Source: Asparagopsis taxiformis (taxonomy: Eukaryota; Rhodophyta; Florideophyceae; Bonnemaisoniales; Bonnemaisoniaceae). Taken from it: a DNA stretch of 64,000 bases. The translations under genes and the position numbers were made by a program. Positions 21,601 to 30,883 of the stretch are shown here, piece by piece. The notes beneath the pieces are model-generated. The model made no database searches and had not been told where the DNA came from. It was given only the letters and a program-made list of their open reading frames with translations. Position 1 is the stretch's first letter. Each line of letters starts with the position of its first letter. The DNA is taken from the NCBI GenBank assembly GCA_030407315.1, contig JALQPE010000787.1:62001-126000 (forward strand), in the 5' to 3' direction.

Positions 21601-22516
21601 TGTACAACGATCGACGGCTATCACGACAGCAACTTCTGCCAATGCGGGGTTGGTGCAGATCCAGCCAGCACAGGCGCCTCGCACAAGCGATGGGCAAGGG
21701 AGCGTGAGTGCGAGCCAAGCTGCAGCTGCAACAGCTGCGGGCTACCTGCAAGCACAGCGGCAGCGAAGTTTGGCGATGGGACCTGTGAGTGGAAGAATTG
21801 CGAGCAACAGTAATACGGCAAGGGTCGGTGTTGGGAGAGCTGGAACAAGTGCAGCAGCAGGCAATGTTGGTGCGAAATGGAACATACCTGTGGCAGCAAC
21901 GAGAGGCCCACCAAGCATGCCAATGAAGCCTGTGCTACAGCTGGGGCAACGATCGGGGATGGGGATGGGCGCGCAGGGGCGGACGCCCTCACCGAAACAC
22001 AGAGCGCGACAGTTGCATCTACTTCAAAGGCAACAGGCGTTGCAAAGACAGCATCAACTACAACGGCAGCAACAGCAACTGTTGCAGCAGCGACGGCATC
22101 AGCAAGGGCAGCCAGCTGTATCACGCATTGCAAGCCGGCCTGGGGCGGCTGTGCAGCATGCGGCGCCGAGTGCACAGGAACAAGGCGGCAAAAGCGCGGC
22201 TGCTGCTCGAGCGCAGAACGCGGCAGGGCCGACTGCACAGGCAATGGGCGGACAAGGGCCGAAGCATCTACAGGCGCAACAGGGTGCGGCGACGGGAGGT
22301 GGTCAAAGTATACATGTTAATAATGTTATGAACGACGTCAAGTTTGCTAGTAATGGGGTAACAGCGCCATCTAGGGATGCGGCTACTGGTATGGTGACGA
22401 CTGGCTCTGCGAAATCAAGTGATGACAAGGGCGAAAGCGGGGAACGGGCCGAGAGCAATGGTGCGCAGAGCAGGGGAATGGGTATGGGAAGTTTACTAAA
22501 TGCAGACGGAAACTAG
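18530..22516 (+). CDS. Gln-rich GLTSCR1/BRIP-like SWI/SNF subunit
   Basis: A 1328-residue single ORF. Residues ~90-190 and many later blocks are dominated by Gln/His/Leu repeats; the C-terminal third is Ala/Gln/Gly-rich and again has poly-Gln near 1165-1185. The only folded-looking part is at ~740-880: a basic helix (VERKRATKEAELMHLAEQKRRR), then SPDYEQRF, DAWQRLLPYHVFRDDD, and a long charged helix (KLSDRYRDWLKKLKQAT), followed by a coiled coil (AQRRAEERQRQRVAEMARQQ). The motif DAxxRLLPYHVF marks the GLTSCR1 domain of animal BICRA/BICRAL and plant BRIP proteins, subunits of BRM-type SWI/SNF chromatin remodellers. Role inferred: nuclear scaffold and coactivator. The start may lie upstream (see 18110). 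The poly-Gln tracts are coding, not satellite DNA. Confidence 0.75.
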   Translation: MPLPSPRPSAPAPRPPPPQHQPVSNDILGELDAAFSLNASQSNPPDVSFDVLDDALAMGANTTSQPAAVSQSAQTQPQPQLMQRWQQNQSAAQAVHPQNSQLHHQLQEQLEQHHQLRQRQLQQQRQHQIQQQHLQQQQQLQQQQQLRQVQLQQQHHLQQALHQAKLRQQQQLQMQSRPSQAHIQAAQAMSPATNQANMPYQPTNKTQALDTAIQPHAQHMAQQTAMTSTAQRAAIVTGASAQQETVIGQPLAAKQKVVKKVQQRRPRAKSQSKPSPARNVLSHANLLPMPQSHQLLQQGQHHQMHPQQIQQQHAQPIRSQQLEQSTQLQMQQSSQRQLHASPQQRIQQSPSHHQMTAMSPQNRQFQQGLMQQPQQLPPQYRITPNSNPQVANPTAVYAMSPAQSQAGMQQGISSSTAPIQQPGDSRGVKVSGVQPVVAQEPHSTNTQAPAALFDAVALQNAISQAEEPELKVALQKQLEIVRSRAVANQFARNQALLGNQATTQAPGNVSQGQMIAGSGSVSHLPAQTQLKAASNPTQFSQTGLNQQQELLRKQLLRQQQLQQSQAGQQIPPNVAFPQQGATPQQKVQTLHGNQNISMLPAQIQQQLRAQIIQSQLRVHGQGQNAASAPQAPHANRVVQPSSAIRRGIPKQPIERTPGDIAQQNGAMVGIPGANMSTTQGGIGQGQPNQQATAMQLAHMQAMRNSMAPAGQPRDSGHEAMHSRMNVMNSQNVMDVQRKAVERKRATKEAELMHLAEQKRRRIQNAPSHDYRRVLSPDYEQRFSCRIDAWQRLLPYHVFRDDDESISSEEWNAEVSKLSDRYRDWLKKLKQATSEIQYRLSDALEDENCLDGYAPLTNSDAVVLENVILDEMYDTMRKEAAIAQRRAEERQRQRVAEMARQQAEEASRYAAEMNERKNREYAAAQLAAREAAHQAEMRRTERVDGNQRLTQQQGAHQNTGVVQRMIAPTNAVQFRGGNAGMLAGNVQARAIGVAQQTAAVNVMPSGMGQAAIANSVNYRAYAPAVVQRSTAITTATSANAGLVQIQPAQAPRTSDGQGSVSASQAAAATAAGYLQAQRQRSLAMGPVSGRIASNSNTARVGVGRAGTSAAAGNVGAKWNIPVAATRGPPSMPMKPVLQLGQRSGMGMGAQGRTPSPKHRARQLHLLQRQQALQRQHQLQRQQQQLLQQRRHQQGQPAVSRIASRPGAAVQHAAPSAQEQGGKSAAAARAQNAAGPTAQAMGGQGPKHLQAQQGAATGGGQSIHVNNVMNDVKFASNGVTAPSRDAATGMVTTGSAKSSDDKGESGERAESNGAQSRGMGMGSLLNADGN

Positions 22517-22974
22517 CGCAACGATGTAGAACGTAACTAAACAGATTTGTATGAGAGAGGAGATGGTATCACAATGATGCATCGATTGGGTCGGTATCGA
22601 AAGCAGATACTCGCGAGCTCCCGAGCAATCGGCAGCATTATTCGTCCGTTGGCGAAAGATCTGACGCGCGCAGTGACAGCCACACACCAACGTGCTCGAG
22701 CTGCGCCGCCAAAGTGTATCCCATCTCGACGCGCCACGTGTCGACCCATCTCCATTAATTTCTAAATTTCTCCGCGTACCCTACTGCAAATCTCTGATTT
22801 CATTGCTGCGCCGCTGCTGTTGGCAGCACAACCTCCTCCTCTTTAAATACATCCGCGTCATCCAACAACCATAATGCCACGCTCTTAATTGCTGCCTCAC
22901 CATCTACATATCGCACCATCTCTCCGTCCGCCCTCCCGCCCCGCCCCGCCCCCCGGCCGTCTATCAGCACAACC
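22517..22974. other. Spacer and hemA leader
   Basis: No gene. A TTTAAATA at 22842-22849 could be a TATA-like element for hemA; the last ~50 bases before the hemA ATG are a C-rich tract. Confidence 0.35.
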
Positions 22975-24462
22975 ATGACGTCCCCCGCCTTTGTCACCCC
23001 CGCCCTCGCGCGCAGCGCCTTCACACCCGCCACGCATCCGTCCATCTCCGCCCGCTCCGCGCCGCGAGCCGCAAACGTCGTGCGCGCCGTGCAGTCGGTG
23101 CCCAAGACGAAGAAGGATGCCTCGCCCACCGCGTCCGTGTCCACCCCCGCGAAAAAGAAGAAGAAGGCCTCGTCGCCGTCGGGAAAGCTCCTCGTCATGG
23201 GGCTGTCGCATCACACCGCCACCGTCGAGGTGCGCGAGAAACTCGCCGTCCCCGAGGCAGACTGGCAGCAGGCCGCTGGTGATCTGTGCCAATGCTCGGC
23301 CGTGTCCGAAGCAGCCGTGCTCTCGACCTGCAATCGTTTCGAGGTCTACGTCGTGGCCGATCATCCCTTCCGCGCCATTCAGGAAATCGTCGCACATCTC
23401 TCGCTTCGTTCCGGTATCTCCGTCGCCGATCTACGACGCCATTTGTTCATGCTCACCGAGGACGAGGCCTCCTGGCATCTGCTCCGCGTGTCGGCAGGAC
23501 TCGACTCACTCGTCATCGGCGAGGGACAGATCTTGTCGCAGGTGAAGAAATGCTACGAGCTGGCCGGTGATAATGACGGTCATGCTGGAAAGATTCTGTC
23601 GAGATTGTTGAATACCGCCGTCTCGGCTGGAAAGCGCGTGCGAACAGAGACGGGTATCGCCAAGGGTGCCGTGTCGATTTCTAGTGCGGCCGTTGAATTG
23701 GCAGAGATGAAGGCCATTCCTGACCTCGATATCCCGCTTCGTGACTCGCGCGTGTGCATTCTTGGCGCTGGCAAAATGTCCCGTTTGCTCGTGCAGCATT
23801 TGGTCTCGCGTGGTGTGCAGTCGATTACCATTGTAAATCGCTCCATGGGTCGCGCTGAAGAGCTGGCTAAGATGTTCCCGGATGCCAATTTGCAGTTGTG
23901 TCTGCTCGATAACATGCTGCCGTCGGTGTTGGAGGCTGACGTTACGTTTACTTCTACTGCCTCGGCTGAGCCTATTCTTACAAAGGACATTTTGGCGCCG
24001 GCGCTCGACGGCCTTTCTCGTGTCATGCTGATTGATATTTCGGTGCCGCGTAACGTCACCTCGGACGTGTCCGAGCTGGACAATGTGTTTGCATACAATG
24101 TGGACGACCTCAAGGCTGTTGTGGCGAAGAATCAGGCAAAGAGACGCCGGCTGATGCTGGAGGCGGAGGAGCTGCTCCGTGAGGAACAGACGACGTTTAA
24201 CAACTGGCACAATTCGCTCGGCTGCATTCCTGCCATTTCCAAGCTGCAGCAGCGGGCGGAGAGCATTCGACAGGAGGAGATGGAGCGCTTCAAGGGCAAG
24301 CTCGCCGAGCTGTCGCCGAGTGAGATGAGTGCGGTTGAGAAATTGTCAAAGGGTATTATTAATAAGATGCTGCATTCGCCCATGGTGCATCTGAGAGGAC
24401 TGGATGATATGGAGGAGAGGACGCAAACGCTGAAGAATATCGAGGCTTTGTTCAAATTGTAA
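22975..24462 (+). CDS. hemA: Glutamyl-tRNA reductase, plastid-targeted
   Basis: The 495-residue protein begins with ~65 Ser/Ala/Pro/Arg/Lys-rich residues without acids at the very N-terminus, as in a plastid transit peptide. It continues with the GluTR fold: LLVMGLSHHTATVEVREKL, the catalytic cysteine C119 in STCNRFEVY, SLVIGEGQILSQVK, the NADPH-binding region VCILGAGKMSRLLVQHL, and the C-terminal dimerisation domain. It reduces glutamate bound to tRNA-Glu to glutamate-1-semialdehyde, the first committed step of the C5 route to heme, chlorophyll and bilins, in the plastid. In a nuclear genome this marks a plastid-bearing lineage. Single exon; the end converges on the YlxR gene 198 bp away. 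Confidence 0.95.
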   Translation: MTSPAFVTPALARSAFTPATHPSISARSAPRAANVVRAVQSVPKTKKDASPTASVSTPAKKKKKASSPSGKLLVMGLSHHTATVEVREKLAVPEADWQQAAGDLCQCSAVSEAAVLSTCNRFEVYVVADHPFRAIQEIVAHLSLRSGISVADLRRHLFMLTEDEASWHLLRVSAGLDSLVIGEGQILSQVKKCYELAGDNDGHAGKILSRLLNTAVSAGKRVRTETGIAKGAVSISSAAVELAEMKAIPDLDIPLRDSRVCILGAGKMSRLLVQHLVSRGVQSITIVNRSMGRAEELAKMFPDANLQLCLLDNMLPSVLEADVTFTSTASAEPILTKDILAPALDGLSRVMLIDISVPRNVTSDVSELDNVFAYNVDDLKAVVAKNQAKRRRLMLEAEELLREEQTTFNNWHNSLGCIPAISKLQQRAESIRQEEMERFKGKLAELSPSEMSAVEKLSKGIINKMLHSPMVHLRGLDDMEERTQTLKNIEALFKL

Positions 24463-24660
24463 TCAGACGGATATAGTCTGTGCCGCCCGCTACGCTCCCC
24501 GCTTTGTACGACGGGCAGAGGTGATGAGTCGCGAACTTTGTCGCACCCACCGTGTTTTGCAACGCTCGGCTCGCACGACGCCGTAGAGTAGACGCCGACA
24601 ACGGTTGATAACCGGATTTTACGGAGCTAGTTGCCCTTGTATACACACGTTTAATATTTT

Positions 24661-25020
24661 TCATCCTACACTACCATCGCTGTAAACATGATCGTCATTC
24701 GTATCCATATACTCTTCCGCCATTCGCATAAGCTCGTCGTAGATCTCCGCCTTGACCTTGCACCGCAACGCACGTCCAATCCGGTTCTTCCGTCTGGATT
24801 CGATCACACTTTGCACATCGCGGGACACATACGCCGAGCGGCCGTTGCCCTCCGCAATGCGCACCTCGTTGCGTCCATCCGCCGTGCGCACGCGCACCAC
24901 GCGAAACAGCTGCGTTCTCGGCAGTCGCTGACGATTCACCACGCAAAACCGCATATCCTTTCCCTGCCGAGGCCCTGAAACGCGGCATGTTGTCGCGACG
25001 AATGCCGACACACTCGCCAT
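24661..25020 (-). CDS. ylxR: YlxR (DUF448) family protein, probably plastid-targeted
   Basis: The 119-residue protein has the YlxR core: MRFCVVNRQRLPRTQLFRVVR, then GNGRSAYVSRDV, SRRKNRIGRALRCKV and a final helix AEIYDELMRMAEEYM. Bacterial YlxR is a small RNA-binding protein often encoded with nusA and infB; nuclear copies in algae are usually organellar. Residues 1-24 (MASVSAFVATTCRVS...) could be a short transit peptide, ending just before the core. The start is the first ATG of the frame; upstream codons are open but without an ATG. Convergent with hemA. Confidence 0.75.
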   Translation of the reverse strand: MASVSAFVATTCRVSGPRQGKDMRFCVVNRQRLPRTQLFRVVRVRTADGRNEVRIAEGNGRSAYVSRDVQSVIESRRKNRIGRALRCKVKAEIYDELMRMAEEYMDTNDDHVYSDGSVG

Positions 25021-25348
25021 GTCTATGTGCTTGTGTGTGTTGTAGACGACTGGGAACAAAAGTAGGGTTAGCGGAGATTTATTAGCCAAACGAAAAAAAT
25101 ATCGCTAGAATTGTGCGTGCATCTTGCTGCGAGTCGATCTACAATTATGTATCTCGTGACCAACGCTCTCGCCACACTTGTTATGTTATGTTACAAAATG
25201 GAATCGACGTTAAGATTACATAGTTTGTTGGAAGCCATCACGTAAATCAGCGCCAATTGCATCAACATGCGAGCAATCTACTCCACGTGCCCGACATCTA
25301 TCAACATGCAACATAAACGTCGCAAGCGCCACCATTCATCACACTCAA
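25021..25348. other. Spacer
   Basis: 328 bp between two minus-strand genes; nothing recognised. Confidence 0.35.
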
Positions 25349-26629
25349 TCAATTCACATCCTCCTCAAGTTGCACTTGATCCACATCGGCCCAGAACAAG
25401 CGTTGCTGCTTGATAAAATCGTCCAACTGCGCATTGGAACGCCGCGCGTCACGCGACGCATCCGACGATTCCGCATCACTATCGAGCGTCGCCTCGTTCT
25501 CCTTGTCCGCATGCTCATCGGAGCCCGACTTGCTGCTCGACTCGCCGGGGCTCCGCGGCTTCACGACGCCCAACGAGCGCATCGACGGCATCTCGAGGCC
25601 GGGCGTGCGCCGACGCTTGCTGTACGTCTGCACCGCCGTTCGCGTGTGCGTGATTTCGCGAAACGGCTCGCGCGGAAGCGCGCGCTGCGTGTCGGGCGGC
25701 ACTTCCTTGCGAAGAAATGGGCTCGGTACAATGGGCCGATTGGTTGCATCGGGCGTCTTCTGCGGCGCCTGTTGCGCGGCGCGCGATTGAAGTTGCCGTC
25801 GCGTCCTACGCTTGGGTATCGTAGGTTGATTCGCGGGTAGGGCATTTTCGTCTGAGATTCGGCCGCTTTCGATGATGGTTGCTTCGGTGTGTGATGGTGC
25901 GGTTTTCGCCGCTTGTAACGTCCGTTTTCTCGCAGAGTTTCGCTCCTCGTCCTCCATCATCAATTTGGCGATCAGAAAGTCTGACGTCGTATCCGGCACT
26001 GTGTCTGCAGTGGTGCTTTTCAATTTTGATGGTGGTAGTGTGATATCGTCCTCCTGCATTGGGTCCAACGCGGTTTGCATGTGGCTTGTTGTGCTGTCGT
26101 CTTTCAGCGACGCATGGGTGATCTCATCCTCCTCGACGGCGTACAACGATTTGCGCGGTCGCACAACGATAGACGCCGGAACGACGCTCGGTATGTACTC
26201 GTCCACGACGGAGCGTTGCGTTTCCTTTGGCGGTGCGGGCGTAATCTCGTCCTCCTCAATGACATAGTTTCGGGGACGCAGGGGGCGCGAGGATGCGGCG
26301 CGCGGCTTTTTCGGAGCCGGGGTCGTATCGTCGCGATGGATGAGCAGTGCATCGTGCAGTCGATCGGCGACGGCACTGGGGGCGCTGGTAGAGGCGGTTG
26401 CTTTGGAGGAGGAGGGCGAGGGCGATACGACGGGCTCTGAAGCGAGACGGGATGATTGTACATGAGCGCGAGCGGCGTTTTGCAAGCGATGACGGCGCGA
26501 ACGACGCGGACGACGCGAAATGGACGGCTGGGGCGCATCGTGGGATTTGCGCGGGACGATCGGGGACGGATGGGCGGGAAGATTGGGATGGTGCTGCACG
26601 TTTTCCTTTCCGGTTGGTCGCTGCGCCAT
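25349..26629 (-). CDS. Disordered KEN-box protein, sororin-like candidate
   Basis: The 426-residue protein is Pro/Ser/Arg-rich and predicted by eye to be disordered. Features: KEN boxes at 8-10 (TGKENV) and 376-378 (DKENE), signals for APC/C-Cdh1 degradation; three copies of an acidic EEDEIT-like motif (125-130, 166-171, 192-197), the first two preceded by RPRN or RPRK; basic patches (KRRTRRQLQ, SKRRRTPG) and several S/T-P sites; and a C-terminal segment LDDFIKQQRLFWADVDQVQLEEDV at the extreme end. Sororins, which protect sister-chromatid cohesion, share disorder, KEN boxes and a short C-terminal hydrophobic-acidic motif. The match is suggestive, not proven. Start is the ATG of MAQRPTGKEN; the longer frame has a non-homologous 49-residue extension. 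Single exon. Confidence 0.6.
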   Translation of the reverse strand: MAQRPTGKENVQHHPNLPAHPSPIVPRKSHDAPQPSISRRPRRSRRHRLQNAARAHVQSSRLASEPVVSPSPSSSKATASTSAPSAVADRLHDALLIHRDDTTPAPKKPRAASSRPLRPRNYVIEEDEITPAPPKETQRSVVDEYIPSVVPASIVVRPRKSLYAVEEDEITHASLKDDSTTSHMQTALDPMQEDDITLPPSKLKSTTADTVPDTTSDFLIAKLMMEDEERNSARKRTLQAAKTAPSHTEATIIESGRISDENALPANQPTIPKRRTRRQLQSRAAQQAPQKTPDATNRPIVPSPFLRKEVPPDTQRALPREPFREITHTRTAVQTYSKRRRTPGLEMPSMRSLGVVKPRSPGESSSKSGSDEHADKENEATLDSDAESSDASRDARRSNAQLDDFIKQQRLFWADVDQVQLEEDVN

Positions 26630-26980
26630 GATGAAGACGATGCGACAGTGGGCGGTGACGTTTAGAGCGAAGATGAGTGGCTTTGAACAAGCGCATGTAG
26701 TAGGAGGTCGACACGGCGCCGAGATTGGATATTTGAAAAAAGGGCGGGAGTTTGGGATGGACAGGCTGTCGCTCAAGTTTTGGGAAAATCAGGTAGTATT
26801 TGGAATTTGTTGGAAAATTGTTGGTGGGTGTGTTGCGATGGCCCGTATGGACCTGCGTGCGCACGATTGGGGATGGGCCGCGTGGCGCGTGTCAGTTGTG
26901 TCACGCCGGATGCTGTTTTGGGTGCACCCACTTGATGAATCGTCTATTCTCGCCACAAGTGACTTTGCTAAGCAAAGTTT

Positions 26981-27005
26981 GCTTTTGCTTTGCTTTGCTT
27001 TGCTT
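26981..27005. repeat. TTTGC microsatellite
   Basis: About five units of GCTTT/GCTTTT in a row, directly after the small hairpin at 26962-26978. Confidence 0.7.
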
Positions 27006-27138
27006 ACTTTCTCCCCTAAGAGACGTCGTCATCTTACCTTCTTACTAGCAAGCTACATATCAAAACAGAAAGGTAAAGTTGCGTAAAGATGTACGAGTTG
27101 TCGAGCGATCGGACTGATCAAAACTTTTTGGATGTACT

Positions 27139-27158
27139 TGTGTGTGTGTGTGTGTGTG
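27139..27158. repeat. (TG)10 microsatellite
   Basis: Twenty uninterrupted bases of TG. Confidence 0.9.
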
Positions 27159-28188
27159 AGAGTAATAATGACTTGGTGGTCAACAAGAGTGGCGCGCACA
27201 AGGCGCAACGACACGTCACATAACCGTCCAACCACAGTTGGGCAACCAACCAACGGTCAAATTGGTTTACATCGGACGCACGGGAATGTCGCATCACCAT
27301 ATCAACTGCAAGGCGCATGCGGCGAGTTGCGGTGCAACTCGCGCGAGCGGCGAGGTATCCCGCTTGTAGGCTGGGTGATGAGCAGTGCCATGACATGGAG
27401 TCGACGCGAGACTGGGGGCGAGCGGTCAGTCGGCGACGGTGAGACGAGCGCAAGTGACTGTTCAGTTGAGGTGTGCCAATCCAATGGCGGTGTGTGATGA
27501 GTAAGCGAGCGCGGTTGTGCGTCTGTGAGTTTGGATAATGTAAATGAGGGGCATCTCGCGGGAGCGACGCTATTTTTTTGCAGAGGTGTCTAATTACCAG
27601 TGGGATGTGCGCGGCGTGGCGTGGCGTCGAGCGGCGCTGCGCTGTGCTGTGCAGCGTAGCACCAGTTTCCGGGGTTTTTTTTTTGTTGTCAGCAGACGAG
27701 ATGAATTGTGGTGATGATGATGTGTCCATAGGGATGGAAATGGATTGGATACTACCTGTATAGATAATGGAGTTACATCATGAAACAACAAGTTGTTGGC
27801 GGGGAGCGCAGGGCGGGTGGGTGTGGGCGGCGGCCACGCGGCGCGGACACACAAGCAGTGATTGATGCAGCCGGACGGCACAGTGGCCAATGCGCGTGTG
27901 CGTGTAGGGACTGAGGCAGTTGAGGGCGCAGCGCAGCGATCTCGAGTGGGTGCAGTGACGTTGCTCTCGAGCACGGATCGATAATTGGCGGCAAGCCAAC
28001 AAATTTATCGGCGGGTGCGGAATTGCGGCGATAAACGGGCGGAACGGGCAGTGCGTATGCACATATGTGGTAAGAAATTCAAGCATTGGTTGCCAGACGT
28101 TGATTGGCGGAAAACATATTATAATCACACGTGAGCGCAGTCGGATGCGCGTGACGCGCGTCTTTTCACGTCTACCGTATCGTACCGC

Positions 28189-28318
28189 GCGCCAAAAGAC
28201 ACGCGCGAGCGATCTGTGGACACGGCGCGCGTTCCAACAGCACGGCCCAATTCGTCAGTGTACGAGACGAAGCGGTCGTGGCAGCGCGGTCGTGGCATTT
28301 ACGCGTGAATTTTGGCGC
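28189..28318. promoter_or_regulatory. Two E2F-like sites upstream of the Myb gene
   Basis: GCGCCAAA at 28189-28196 and TTTGGCGC at 28311-28318 are opposite-orientation matches to TTTSSCGC, about 340-470 bp before the Myb ATG. Eight-base matches occur by chance, so this is weak on its own; the same motif appears as a perfect pair at 17884-17909. Confidence 0.25.
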
Positions 28319-28661
28319 TGTCTCCATGATCCGCGACTGCTGCCCACACTGACATGATGTCATGTCACGCCGTCGCCCCCGCTTCCGTCGCCCCTTTGCG
28401 TGCACACGTGATTTAAACTGCGCGTGGCGGCTCTTAAATGCGCCTGTCCCAGTAGCGCCACACAGGAGCATTCAACACGTGTTAAAAGCACTCGTCCGGG
28501 GTGCGCCGCTACCCGTCACTCTTTATTAGCTAGCCACACGCACTCGCAACTATCCACAACACACTAATCCCCCGCGCCTTCCTCCATGCACCTACAAACT
28601 AAATCCTCGTCGACACTCCCATACTGCCCAGCCCGCACGCTGCGGCTCTCAACTCCCGACC

Positions 28662-30791
28662 ATGGACATGGACCCCAACACATCCACACAAAACTCCTCC
28701 CGTCCCGACCCCATTCGCGATCCCGACAATCCTCACCTCCGTCACTTTCCTTATCTAACTCGCAACCCGCTCCATGCGCCCCTCCGACTCAATCATTCCC
28801 AACCCTCTCCATCCCATCATCTACCCCATCTGCCCCACCAACCCCAACCTCAGCCCCCTCTCTCGAGACTTCCCCCAGCAGCACCAGCAGCACCAGCAGC
28901 ACCAGCTCCAACATCTAATCCCATCGCTAACCTTCATCATCCCTACTCCCATCTGCACCATCATCCACAAAAGTCTCAGCACCAACACCAACAGCACAGT
29001 ATCCTGCTCCCACCCAAACAAGAGCCCAATCTGCACCAGCAACAGCGCAACGCGCACGACCACCTCCACCACCATCACCAATACATGCAATCACCAATCC
29101 ATCATCATCATCAGCCAGAGCCATTTCCAAACAGCAAGTCACTTCCCTTCCCAATCTCACCCAATCTGCAGTCGCCACTGCCGCCGCCGCGTCTGTCACC
29201 ACAACAGTCGCACCCGGCGCCGACCATTCGCGCGCCGCTGTACAACATTGCCAAATTGCACGCAGCCAATTGCACCATTCTATTGGGCAAGGTCTACAAC
29301 GACCACGGTCACAATATATGCGGTGTGCTCAACCAACATGAAAAACCGTGCCGGCGCATCGGCAAATGTCCATTTCACGGTTACTCCACACCAGTGTCTG
29401 CTGAAAACTCGTGCAACGGCATCGTTGACGCATCGGGAACAGCACATCCAGCGCCGACCAGTCCTGGGGGCACGTCGCCCTCGTCAGCGATTCCCAACTC
29501 GCTCGGAGCGTTTGACTCGTCGTCTGGCATCTCGTCGAGTGGTGGGCCGCGTGCGCCACCCAAGAAAATGCAGATTAAGCACGGCTGGACAAAGGAGGAG
29601 CATTTCCTGTTTCTAGGCGGGCTGGAAATGCATGGAAAGGGATCGTGGAAACAAATTTCATCGGTAGTCAAATCTAGAACACCCACGCAGGTGCAGTCAC
29701 ACGCTCAGAAATACTTTCTAAGACAAAAGCAGAACAATAAGAACAAACGTTCGATACATGATTTATCAATGGATTCGCCGGAGATGCGCGACTTGGAAAA
29801 GCGCGTGCGCAACGGGGAGTTTTCGTGGGGGCGCGCATCAGCGTTTCCCAACATGGCACTGAGTGATTCTGTACATACATCGCCCGCTCCGGACGCGCTG
29901 AGAGATAAGCTCAAGGACGTGACGTCGGGTGCACTCGGACAATCGTTGCTGAGTTGTGTGAATGGTAATATGGGCGCTGGGAGTAGCGGGTACACGGATC
30001 TACATCGGAGTCGGTATCGTTCGGGGCAGGGTGGTTTAATGACGTCTCGATTTACTGCGGGACAAGCGATGAGCGCCACGACATTGGCGTCGTCATTGAG
30101 CTCTGGAGTGCAAGTGGCGACGGTTCAGAGCAGTGCGAATCGGTCGCCGTTTGCGACGTCCAACGCGGCGTCGTTGGGTCGACAGGACATTTTTGGGCCG
30201 GTGTCGACCAGTTTACATCAGCACAAGTTGTATGATGTGGGCGGTGGACGCAGCGGCACTAAACTGGACGCGTTGCAATCACGCGACGTGATTGCATTTG
30301 GTGCGCGACCTGCGTTTGGAACGGACAATGCGTTTGCACAGCAGCAGCAGCACTGTACGCCGCATTCGCTGTCTGGATTATCTATTGGACACGGTAGCGA
30401 AGCGGCGGACAAGACGACTCATATTGTGGCTGCTGCACCGCCACCACCACCACTAGTACAGCAACAACAACAACAGCACTACGTATCCGGCGGGTTTACG
30501 AGTTTACGCGCATCGACAGTGGAGGGTAACACACTGCCGTGGTACGACAGCGAATTGAAAACAAAGAGGGACATGGGCGACACATTTGCAAATACAAGTA
30601 TGGCTCAGGAGGCGGACACGTTTGACGCGAGTCAAGCTGCCAATAGTGGATTTACGAGCGGAATCTTCGGTGCCGCGGAGGGCGTGGAAGTGACCGATGT
30701 ATATGGAGTCAGTTCTGGTGGCGCCAGTGCAGTACATGCGTTTGCCGGATCAACAGGGATGCAGATCGGCTCCCTGACAACGCGCGAATAG
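28662..30791 (+). CDS. SHAQKYF-class Myb transcription factor with SCA7-like zinc motif
   Basis: The 709-residue single-exon protein opens with a Pro/His/Gln-rich region. At ~200-245 is a conserved block, [20 protein letters not shown] followed by [19 protein letters not shown], whose C-x9-C-x5-C-x2-H spacing resembles SCA7-type zinc motifs. Residues ~300-350 form a single Myb repeat: [30 protein letters not shown], ending [10 protein letters not shown], the signature of 1R-Myb proteins that bind GATA- or I-box-like elements in plants. The rest is Ser/Gly/Ala-rich with His/Gln runs and no fold I recognise. Nuclear regulator; targets unknown. The start MDMDPNTS is the first ATG after an in-frame stop-containing leader. 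Confidence 0.9.
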   Translation: MDMDPNTSTQNSSRPDPIRDPDNPHLRHFPYLTRNPLHAPLRLNHSQPSPSHHLPHLPHQPQPQPPLSRLPPAAPAAPAAPAPTSNPIANLHHPYSHLHHHPQKSQHQHQQHSILLPPKQEPNLHQQQRNAHDHLHHHHQYMQSPIHHHHQPEPFPNSKSLPFPISPNLQSPLPPPRLSPQQSHPAPTIRAPLYNIAKLHAANCTILLGKVYNDHGHNICGVLNQHEKPCRRIGKCPFHGYSTPVSAENSCNGIVDASGTAHPAPTSPGGTSPSSAIPNSLGAFDSSSGISSSGGPRAPPKKMQIKHGWTKEEHFLFLGGLEMHGKGSWKQISSVVKSRTPTQVQSHAQKYFLRQKQNNKNKRSIHDLSMDSPEMRDLEKRVRNGEFSWGRASAFPNMALSDSVHTSPAPDALRDKLKDVTSGALGQSLLSCVNGNMGAGSSGYTDLHRSRYRSGQGGLMTSRFTAGQAMSATTLASSLSSGVQVATVQSSANRSPFATSNAASLGRQDIFGPVSTSLHQHKLYDVGGGRSGTKLDALQSRDVIAFGARPAFGTDNAFAQQQQHCTPHSLSGLSIGHGSEAADKTTHIVAAAPPPPPLVQQQQQQHYVSGGFTSLRASTVEGNTLPWYDSELKTKRDMGDTFANTSMAQEADTFDASQAANSGFTSGIFGAAEGVEVTDVYGVSSGGASAVHAFAGSTGMQIGSLTTRE

Positions 30792-30883
30792 CTCAACAAC
30801 AAATTAATTGAAAAAACCTCTACTAGCATAAACACGCGACCAGACCAGACCCGACCTGTCCCACTCTCGTGACCATCCATCCA

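Larger units (their letters stand above)
26630..28661. other. 2.0-kb divergent intergenic region
   Basis: Shared upstream region of the KEN-box gene (minus) and the Myb gene (plus). It holds an 8-bp perfect hairpin (ACTTTGCT/AGCAAAGT, ~26962-26978), a TTTGC repeat, a (TG)10 run and two E2F-like sites. ORFs on the minus strand are low-complexity and unsupported. Confidence 0.45.

Noticed and set aside
22975..24462. Bacterial contamination suggested by hemA
   Set aside because: The transit-like N-terminus and the surrounding intron-bearing eukaryotic genes argue for a nuclear plastid-targeted gene.
27118..27729. 203-codon minus ORF upstream of the Myb gene
   Set aside because: Low-complexity, His/Ser/Arg-rich, no domain, and overlaps a (TG)n repeat; looks like composition.
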